From Neocallimastix lanati (nom. inval.) (Eukaryota; Neocallimastigomycota; Neocallimastigomycetes; Neocallimastigales; Neocallimastigaceae): a DNA stretch of 64,000 nucleotides. The stretch is from NCBI GenBank assembly GCA_016946835.1, contig JACVTC010000021.1, positions 907,501 through 971,500 on the forward strand, read 5' to 3'. This document shows positions 56,749 to 64,000 of this stretch, in pieces. Each line of letters opens with the position of its first letter. Positions within the stretch are counted from its first letter, which is position 1. A program made the position numbers and the translations under genes. The notes beneath the pieces are model-generated. The model was not told where the DNA came from, did not search any database, and was given only the letters and a program-made list of their open reading frames with translations.

Positions 56749-57152
56749 TGTTAAAGAGTCATAATTATTTTGAAACTTAATTTTCACAAAATAAATTATT
56801 AATTTATTTTGTTCTAAACTTTAATCAATTGATAGAAAATTTTAACTTTATCTGTCAAAGAAGAGTTTAATATAAACAAATATAATAAACATTACAAAAT
56901 AAAAAGAACACTTATTATTGAAAAATGTTTTAGATTTTATGTATTATTATTATATATTTATTTAATATTTGTTATATAATATTAACTCTTGATTTTTCAA
57001 AAAATTGGAGAAATTCTTCGAAAGATAAAAGAACATCAATATTTAGTTTAGAATTTATGTTTATTTTATAATTATTATTATAAGTTTTATTATATTGTTA
57101 TCATTTTTTTATATATATTTAATATAAATATAATATAGACTTAATTCTAACA
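56749..57152 (-). repeat. Element G 3' LTR (copia, minus strand)
   Basis: On the minus strand a purine tract GAGGGGGAA (57161-57153) is followed by TGTTAGAATTAAG at 57152. The far end is set at TGTTAAAGAGTC (56749) because it gives the TGTTA/TAACA termini expected of copia; that end is tentative. No second LTR exists because the element is truncated. Confidence 0.5.
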
Positions 57153-57199
57153 TTCCCCCTCAAATAAAGCGTTTAAGATTTATTTGCACAAATCGGTTT

Positions 57200-57860
57200 A
57201 TATAATATTTAAATCGTTAATATTGCAAAATAATGATGATTTAAACTTATTCATTAGAGTACTATTTAGATATTTGGTAAAACTGTCAGCAAGATTATTT
57301 GAAGATTTAATATATTTAAGTTTTATTTTATTATCCTTCACTAATTCACGAATATAGTGGAATCTTACGTCGATATGTTTGGTTCTAGGATTGACAGATT
57401 AATACTTACTATTATATATAGCAGCTTTATTATCGACATTTATTTCTACACTATTAATATTATAATTTTATTCATTTAGTATATTTAAGTACCAAACGCA
57501 TTGCTTACCACATTCACTAATACTATAATATTCGGATTCAGCGGTCGAGATAGCTACGCAGTGTTGTAATTTAGAACACCAACTGGTTGGTACATTTCCT
57601 ATAGTAATTAGAAAACCAGTAGTTGACCTTCTTGTTTCGACATCTCCGGCATAATCAGCGTCTACATACGCATTTATATTGTTATTTCTTGAGTAGTTGA
57701 TTCCATAATCTAAAGTTCCTTTAAGGTATCTAAATATCTTTTGTACGTTCATCCAATCATTTAAATTTGGTTCCTTGGATCTTCGTGAGGCTTTATTTAC
57801 TGCAAAAATATATCTGGCCTAGTGTTAATTGCCAAATATATTATTAAGTTACCTATTGCA
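57200..57860 (-). pseudogene. Element G RNase H
   Basis: The open part 57468-57752 has DADYAGDVETRRSTTGF, SWCSKLQHCVAISTAESEY and SECGKQCVWYLNILNE. Beyond a stop it continues with VEINVDNKAAIYN, a second stop, then NPRTKHIDVRF and NLADSFTKYL. Two nonsense codons break it. Confidence 0.85.
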
Positions 57861-58921
57861 CTTCGATAGGTGGTCTAGTAAAACTTTATTTTTTTATATT
57901 CTTCAATATCAACTGGTTTCATATTTTTTAATGGTGTACAATTTTCCATATTGAATTTCTGAAGAATTTCCTTAGTGTACCTTTTTTGATTTATAAAGTA
58001 GCTGTCTTTATGCTTGATGAATTTTATTCCAATTATGAAATCCACTTCTCCTATTTCTTTGATCTTGAACTTGTTTTTTATTGCATGGATTGTTTTTTTA
58101 ATCTCGAAGTTTGTGCCCGTAATTAATATATCATCGACATAGACACCTATTAGGCATTTTATTTTCTTGTTTTTACTTAGATTTACATAAAGACATGGTT
58201 CACTTGATATTCTTTTGAATCCAATATTCTTTAATTGTGAATTTAGTTCGTCGTTCCATTCCTTGGCTGACTGTTTTAACCCATAAAGGGCTTTGTTTAG
58301 TTTCCAAAAATATTTTCCATAGTCAGTGTGTCCTTCTTGTGCTTACATGTATATATCTTCCTTTAAGTTGGCCTTGAGATATGCTGCATTTACATCAATT
58401 TGCTGTATACTAAAATTGTTTTGGGCAGCTATTGAAGTTAGTATTCTTATGGAGTCTGGCTTTAATGTAGGTGAGAAGGTATCCTTAAAATCAATTCCAT
58501 AATTTTGCGTAAAGCCCTTTGCAACAAGTCTTACTTTTCGTTTTATTATATTTCCCTCACTGTCCTTCTTATATTTAAAAACCCATCTTGATTTGATTAC
58601 ATTTGCTCCTTCAGGTAGTTTCTTCACTGTTTTGAATACATTTAAGTTTTTCATGTTTTCTAATTCTTCCTTTATTGCTTCTATCCATTGAAATTTGTCT
58701 TCATAATTGAATATATCTTTGTAATTTTGTGGTTCGATTAGATGATTATTTGTTTTTTGTCTTTTTGGATTAATTGAATTGAATAAATTATTTTTTCTTT
58801 TAATATTATTTATTGAATTAGTTGTTTTCATAATAATGCTATTATTATTTTTGTAATATATTGAGTTGTTATTAATATTTTTATCTTTGTGAATATTTAA
58901 AGATTTTTTATTTTTATTCAT
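57861..58921 (-). pseudogene. Element G reverse transcriptase
   Basis: The open part 58343-58921 has SRWVFKYKKDSEGNIIKRK, RLVAKGFTQNYGIDFKDTF, IQQIDVNAAYLKANLKEDIY. After a TAA at the site expected for a sense codon it continues with WKLNKALYGLKQSAKEW, CLYVNLSKNKKIKC and the catalytic box YVDD (near 58140). The catalytic Asp pair is retained; one nonsense codon and later shifts near 57900 disable it. Confidence 0.87.
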
Positions 58922-59640
58922 GTATTCTATATTTATATCATTATATTTATTTTTATTAGCTTCGTTATTTATTGAATAATTATTACTATTATTTGAATTA
59001 TAATTATTATTTATATAAATTGAATTTTTATTATTACTACAATTGCTATTGATATAGTTATTAGAATTGTTAGTACTATTTAAATTTCTATCATAAATAT
59101 TATTAATTTTCAGATTTTTGTTATAATTATAATAATTGTTATTGTTTCTATTTATATAATCTATGTCTTGATTTGTATCATTGTTATTTAAGTTATAAAT
59201 ATTTATATTATTATCATCACTGTCATTATCATTATTATCCTATAATTATTACTACTAATATTATTGCTATTATTATTATTATTATTTGTATTATTATTAT
59301 TATTGTTATTATTTGTATTATTATTATTATTATTATTATAATTATTATTGATATTTATATTATTATTACTATTATTTTATTATTATTATTTTTATTTTTT
59401 TTATAATTTTTATTTGTATTAAGTTGTTTGAATCTGAAGTATTATTTGTTAAATGGTTATTATTATCTATAATACTATGATAGTTGTTGAAATGATGTAA
59501 TATTTGGTTGTTATTAATAGAATTATTACAAAAAGTATTATTAAATTGATTAAAATTATTTTCGTTATTATCTGTTGGTGTATATGAATTATTGTTGAAA
59601 TAGGAGCTGTTCCCTTGATTTCATGATAAGGAATAAAATT
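58922..59640 (-). pseudogene. Element G Asn-rich linker between integrase and RT
   Basis: Minus-strand AAT/AAC runs encode mainly Asn with some Ser and Ile, interrupted by stops from codon slippage. The plus-strand reading (59173-59406) is an Ile/His string without meaning. Element C has the same type of linker at the same place. Confidence 0.7.
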
Positions 59641-60645
59641 TGAGAATAGTGGAGTTGAATAATTAAATTGATAATCTGCAGGATTGTTTTCAAAAAATAT
59701 AGCGGAACAAAATAAAATAATTTTATTGTTTTTAATATCGAAAATTTTGAAAGCCGAAGGATTGTCAGAATAGCTTAGAAATATACCTGGGGATGTGTTG
59801 TTTTCAAATTTTGTTCTAAATTGTTTCGGAATAAAGAAGAAAACTTTGCAGCCAAAGACTTTAATATTGGAGTAATCAACCTCGGATTTATTTAAAATGG
59901 TAAAAGGGATTTTGATTTGTATACCTCTGTGTGGTATACGATTATGAATATAATTTGCAGTTTCTACTGCATCCTCCCAAAAATGATGACTTAGCTTGGC
60001 ATCATTTAAAAGAGCTTTGGCTTTATTTATTAGAATGCCATTAAGTCGTTCAGCTCGCCCATTTGTTGGGGGTTGTATGGGACTGTGAGCTGATGCGTAA
60101 TGTCGTTATTGATAAAGAATTGCTTAAAGCTATTATTGCAAAATTCAGTGCCGTTGTCGGTACGAATAAATTTAATTCTGGTATTGTAAATGTTTTTTAC
60201 TTGTGTAAACCATTTAATGAATGATATAAGTATCTTTTTACTTTTAAGAAAGAGAACCCAACCAAAACGAGAGAAATCATCTAATATAGTCATGAAATAA
60301 ATGTTTCCATAGATTGATTTTAGTACTGGTCCTACTAAATCAATATGGAGTAATTCGAAGATATGTCTTGATTTATTTATTGAGGGGTAAAATGATTTAT
60401 TATTTTGTTTATATTCTGAGCAAATCGGACATTTTGTGTAATTTTTTATTTTTAATAATTTATTTTTTATTTTTGTTATGTCGAAATGGGCTAATCGACG
60501 ATGCCATAATATTAAATTTGGTGATGTATATATATTATAAATATTTAATTGCTTTTGATTATTAATTTTATTAAAGTTGTATTTATTGGTAGTAATCCAG
60601 AAGTGTTTGATGTAATAGTTATTATTATTCTTGTTCCTTTATTAT
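59641..60645 (-). pseudogene. Element G integrase
   Basis: Pre-integrase WHRRLAHFDITKIK (near 60505) and CPICS-type motif are followed by DLVGPVLKSIYG (first Asp), the open part 60030-60293 with DDFSRFGWVLFLKSKK and FIRTDNGTEFCNNSF (second Asp), and then PYNPQQ. A 1-nt deletion near 60064 shifts the frame before the Glu (ERLN-like, still readable in the next frame). The C-terminal KVFFFIPKQFRTKFENN lies near 59800. Confidence 0.82.
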
Positions 60646-60651
60646 TGTAAA

Positions 60652-60912
60652 TTATTGCTTGAAGTTTATTGTTATTATTATTGAAAATAATTTTGTAAGA
60701 TTCTTATTTAGTTTTGGAACTAAATATACATTTTGCAGATGGATGGGATGATTATTGATGAAACCTGACATATCACCAATTTGTTTTGCTGTTAGTGATT
60801 TTCCGTCTGCAAGGAATATAGTTTCTTGGCAATCTCTTAAATTGGACAGGAGTCGTATATTATTTGTAACATTAATAGAAGCCCCAGAGTCCAAAATCAA
60901 TACCACAATTAT
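60652..60912 (-). pseudogene. Element G protease
   Basis: VLILDSGASINVTNNIRLLS with active site DSGA, ADGKSLTAKQIG and VYLVPKLNKN. The remaining downstream part is shifted near 60690. Upstream the element is lost at an A run (60913-60932). Confidence 0.85.
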
Positions 60913-61060
60913 TAAATTTTTTTAAAAAAAAAAGGGTTCAAGAAGTACTTTTCTTCGTCAATATATATAATCTTATAAATAAAATAATATATATATAATA
61001 TATACATATAGTATAAATTTAAATAAAGAAAAATATATATTAATATTAATAAAGATTAAA

Positions 61061-61488
61061 TGTTAGACGTATCAAAAATAAAGAAAGAGCTCCCCTACTT
61101 GGAAAATTATGGCAAAAATGTATTTGAGTGGATAGAAGATTTGAAAGATCTACTCACTCTCTATGATATAACAGAGTCTAAGAAGGCTTTTGCATGGTTA
61201 TGGCATCGGTGGAAGATGACGTAATGGATATAATAAAAACTTTAGTAACCAGAAGAAATAATGAAATTCACTATCCAAAGTTTAGTGAAATAAAGAAATC
61301 GGTAGAAGAATATTTGGAAATTACAGAAGAGGATAAATGGTGCATATTAAGAAATATGAACATTGCAGAGGAAGAAACAATAAAAAAATTTAATTATAGA
61401 TACAGAAGATCTTATCATAGCCTTAGCAGAGAATATCAAAAATTGATTATTGTTAAGGAATATCAAGAAGCTATTAGTTCTAGGATCC
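61061..61488 (+). pseudogene. Gypsy Gag fragment (element F)
   Basis: Starts MLDVSKIKKELPYLENYGKN with FEWIEDLKDLLTLYDITESK, like the Gags of elements B and E. A 1-nt shift at about 61190 moves to the frame 61194-61547 with VMASVEDDVMDIIKTLVTRR, IHYPKFSEIKKSVEEYLEI and YQKLIIVKEYQEAISSR. After about 61488 the sequence belongs to element H on the other strand, so the Gag is cut off before its zinc knuckle. Confidence 0.78.
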
Positions 61489-62190
61489 ACGATAGTCAGG
61501 GCATCTTGATAGAGCATCTGACTTACTGCTTTTCGTTTCTGGTCTAAAATTGAACCTAAAATCAAATTTTGAGAGGAACAGACTCCATTTTATTTGTCTT
61601 TGATTTAAACTTTGAGGTTTTTTAAAGTATAAAAGGCTTTTGTGGTCCGTGACAACCTGAACAGGAAACTTTGGAACTTCTAAGTGGTGTCTCCAGACTT
61701 CAAAAGCTGTAATGACACCTAGGAGTTCTTTATCGTATATTGTATAATTTTTCTCCGTCGTAGTTAAAGACCTTGAGTAAAAAGCGACTGGGTGAAAAAG
61801 CTAACCCTTATCGCTTACTTGGGACAAGACAAAACTGACGGCAAAATCACTTGCGTCGGTTTCCACCACAAATTCTTTTTCGTGATCAGGGAATATCAGT
61901 AGTTCGTTGCTTTTAAAAGCTTCTTTTAATTGATTGAATGAGACCTCAGCTCCTTTGTTCCACAAGAATGTTGCATTCTTTTTAAGAAGAAGTCTCATTG
62001 GTTCCATAATAGAAGCGAAGCTTTTTATGAATTTTCTATAAAAATTGCAAATACCCAAAAAACTTTGAAGATCTTTTAACCTTTTTGGGGTAGGCCATTC
62101 AGATATTGATTTTAGTTTATCAAGGTCCATAAGTAACCCTTCAGCAGATACAGAAAATCCAAGAAATTTAGTTTTTTGCACATGGAAGTC
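61489..62190 (-). pseudogene. Element H RT C-terminus and RNase H
   Basis: The open part 61801-62181 has [40 protein letters not shown] and VVETDASDFAVSFVLSQ. After a stop it continues with HPVAFYSRSLTTTEKNY, TIYDKELLGVITAFEVWRHH, VVTDHKSLL and FNFRPETKSSKSDALSR. RNase H acidic residues are present. Confidence 0.87.
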
Positions 62191-62913
62191 ACACTTCTCG
62201 ATTTTAGCATGTAGATTATTTTTGATAAGCCATTGGAGAGTATATTTAACTTGCTTAATGTGGTCTTCAAGATTTTAGTATAGATGATAATATCATCTAG
62301 GTAGACTTGTAAAAATTTTCCGATATCCGCTGAAAAAATATCTTGTACAAGGCGTTGGAAAACGGAGGGGGCATTCAGGAGTCCGAAAGGCATCACTAGA
62401 TATTCAAAATGACCAATGGGGTGCGGAAAACTGTCAAATATTGGTGACTTTCTTTTATTCGAATTAAAATATATGCTGATCGAATGCCTAATCGAGTGAA
62501 GATTGTAGCACATTTAAATGATTCTATTATATCGTTTATGCGAGGAATTGGATAACTGTTCCGAATAGTTATTGCATTCAACTTTCTATAATCCACGCAT
62601 AATCTTGAGTTCCGTCATGTTTCTTGATAAATATTACTAGGGCACCGGCTGGCGATTTGGACTTTCGTATGAATCCTTTTGAAAGATTTTCCTTGATATA
62701 TACTTTCGATGCCTCCATTTCAGGATCGGTAAGAGAGTAGATTGGACCAAAAAAGAGTTGGCTTCCAGGAACTATGTCGATTGATATATTATAAGGCCGG
62801 TGAATTGGAAGTTTATCCGCTTCCTTTTTTTCGAAAGCGATTATTTCTTCATTATAATATTTTTGTTTAAATATTTTCTTTTTCTTCAAGAGATTGTTCA
62901 CTTTCCATTTCAA
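62191..62913 (-). pseudogene. Element H reverse transcriptase
   Basis: Three frames in order. 62913-62578: ADKLPIHRPYNISIDIVPGS, FFGPIYSLTDPEMEASKVYI, SKSPAGALVIFIKKHDGT. 62596-62396: MDYRKLNAITIRNSYPIPRI then [10 protein letters not shown], where the first catalytic Asp (LDLR) is replaced by Gly. 62513-62112: [20 protein letters not shown] and the catalytic box YLDD (near 62310). Single-base shifts near 62610, 62440 and 62270 separate them. Confidence 0.87.
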
Positions 62914-62968
62914 TCATGGTAACACATAAGTCTGAGTTAAGGTCATCGTAGAAGTCTTCAGGAAGCAT

Positions 62969-63823
62969 TTAATCGTAAGTTACTGACTCTAAAGGGATCA
63001 TTGGGGCTGTAACATTTTGATAATGAAAAAGGAACTTATTTCCTTTCGAGGAAGGACAATGTTCCAAACAGTGTTTTTCTAAAAAGTAGATATGATTGTT
63101 TTCGAAGTTGATATATGGCTTATGTAGATTAAGCCAATCCCTTCCCAAGATTCCAGAAACACCATGAAGTTGTAAGTTAGCGATACAAAACTCAAAGTTT
63201 TCTTCAAGATCCATGAATTTGAGTTTTAGAGTTTTTGTTGTCTGGGTTATATTCATTTTATTTTTATTAGGTAATTGGATATTTATTGTAGATGGAAGAT
63301 TTGAAAATGGAATTTTATTTGAAATTACATAGTTCTTGCGGATAAAACTTCTTGCAGAGCCTGAATCGATCATAAGCTTTATCTTTAAGCTTTTAGTTCC
63401 AAAGAATATTGTGAACGTAGTGGTCATCGTATTTTCATTATTTAGAGTATAGTTTGCCGTTAACATTTGTTTATTCTTTCCTCTATAAGCTTTAAAGTAT
63501 TTTTTCTCTTTGTCTTCGGTAGGTTCATTTTTAAAATGTCTTCTTTTAAATCCTTTTTTATGGTTGTTTTCAATAAGTAAAATGTTCTTCCTGGTGTTGA
63601 CAGTGGTGTAGCATTTTTTATCTATACTAATTATTATATTAGTTGCTTCAAACAAGTTTGAAGGCTTTTTAATCTTATCAAATTCTTCTTTAACTTCTTC
63701 CAGTAGTCCTCGTCTAATTAAGTCAATCAGTACATTATCAGGCCATCTAATAAGCTTTGCCAGACTTCTAAATTCGATTGTGTAGAAGGCGGCTTTTCCC
63801 AAATTATATTGTTTCAGATTCAA
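62969..63823 (-). CDS. Element H Gag C-terminus and protease
   Basis: 284-residue open segment, incomplete at its 5' end. It begins with the late Gag region (AAFYTIEFRSLAKLIRWPDN, DLIRRGLLEEVKEEFDKI), then a basic linker and an aspartic protease with active site DSGS (near 63360) and GILGRDWLNLHKPYI. It ends with a stop at 62969-62971, just before RT in another frame. No CCHC knuckle is visible between Gag and protease. Confidence 0.83.
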   Translation of the reverse strand: MNLKQYNLGKAAFYTIEFRSLAKLIRWPDNVLIDLIRRGLLEEVKEEFDKIKKPSNLFEATNIIISIDKKCYTTVNTRKNILLIENNHKKGFKRRHFKNEPTEDKEKKYFKAYRGKNKQMLTANYTLNNENTMTTTFTIFFGTKSLKIKLMIDSGSARSFIRKNYVISNKIPFSNLPSTINIQLPNKNKMNITQTTKTLKLKFMDLEENFEFCIANLQLHGVSGILGRDWLNLHKPYINFENNHIYFLEKHCLEHCPSSKGNKFLFHYQNVTAPMIPLESVTYD

Positions 63824-64000
63824 AAGTTGTCTATTAGAACGTATTTTTCTTCCCGAGTCTCCACAAAGTTTTCCAATAATAAACTTTTAAATGTTTCGTA
63901 GTTTAGGTTGTCTATTGTTCCATCATTCTTCAAGGAAAGACCCCATTTCTTAGCAGGCCCATAAGTTTTGTTTATAACAAATGTATTTTTAAAGTCATCC
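63824..64000 (-). pseudogene. Element H Gag, continuing beyond the window
   Basis: Minus-strand reading from 64000: DDFKNTFVINKTYGPAKKWG, FKSLLLENFVETREEKYVL, then a 1-nt shift into the next segment at about 63830. It follows the Gag pattern W-x-F-K-x-x-F-x-E. The start lies outside the window. Confidence 0.7.

Larger units (their letters stand above)
57153..60912 (-). mobile_element. Element G: truncated Ty1/copia pseudo-element (minus strand)
   Basis: Read from 60912 to 57153: protease, pre-integrase, integrase, Asn-rich linker, RT, RNase H, purine tract. Gag, leader and the 5' LTR are missing; the left side in element orientation ends at the protease, at a poly(A) run. It is the same general type as element C but another family. 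Many stops and shifts show it is old. Confidence 0.85.
61489..64000 (-). mobile_element. Element H: gypsy pseudo-element (minus strand), runs off the window
   Basis: From 64000 downward: Gag C-terminal region, protease, RT, RNase H, ending right after SKSDALSRCPDY (RNase H end). Integrase and 3' LTR are missing at the junction with the Gag fragment at 61488. At least four shifts and one stop show it is dead. The family matches the RT fragment at 36210-36760. Confidence 0.87.

Overview
The window is extremely A+T-rich DNA from a eukaryote, most likely an early-diverging fungus of the anaerobic gut chytrid type (Neocallimastigomycota). The evidence is the near-pure A/T intergenic sequence with long homopolymer runs, short GT-AG introns made of A/T runs, a fungal-style rhomboid protease gene, a decayed hevein-type (CBM18) chitin-binding gene, and many Ty3/gypsy and Ty1/copia LTR retrotransposons. 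The phylum is an inference from composition and gene content.

Only one host gene looks intact: a three-exon rhomboid protease (25412-27421) of about 481 residues with both catalytic residues. From 1 to about 14.2 kb there is no supportable gene. That stretch holds microsatellites, tandem repeats, a possible minus-strand copia LTR, two less A/T-rich islands (9.2-9.5 and 10.3-11.2 kb) and a solo LTR with a 4-bp target duplication inside the second island.

Retroelements in order: A (14270-17305) is a gypsy-type element with 637-bp LTRs, a 5-bp target duplication and a gag-protease gene, but no reverse transcriptase (RT) or integrase; an 84-bp segment is inverted between its two LTRs. B (17960-23326) is a gypsy-type element with 544-bp LTRs that look identical. 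It has gag, a -1 frameshift signal (TTTAAAC plus H-type pseudoknot), protease and a complete DD35E integrase, but RT-RNase H is replaced by an Asn/Lys/Ile-rich linker. C (28075-34361) is a nearly complete copia element whose LTRs differ at one base. It has a primer site matching an internal segment of tRNA-Lys(CUU), a hairpin array in its leader, and two 1-nt insertions that break the polyprotein. From 35 to 43.3 kb lie gypsy fragments on both strands (including D) with LTR remnants. E (45.5-50.7 kb) is a decayed gypsy element with a second frameshift/pseudoknot signal, split by a 779-bp element with an 8-bp target duplication. A second copy of that element interrupts the CBM18 pseudogene at 53.8-54.5 kb. 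At 55.4-56.1 kb is a broken, divergent RNA-polymerase-largest-subunit-like gene that may come from a large DNA virus. From 56.7 to 60.9 kb a minus-strand copia pseudo-element (G) is followed by a gag fragment and a minus-strand gypsy pseudo-element (H) that runs off the window end.

Taken together, this is a retrotransposon graveyard around one host gene. The three youngest insertions (A, B, C) are either RT-less or frameshifted, so A and B must have been copied with RT supplied in trans, while the RT-bearing gypsy copies here are dead.
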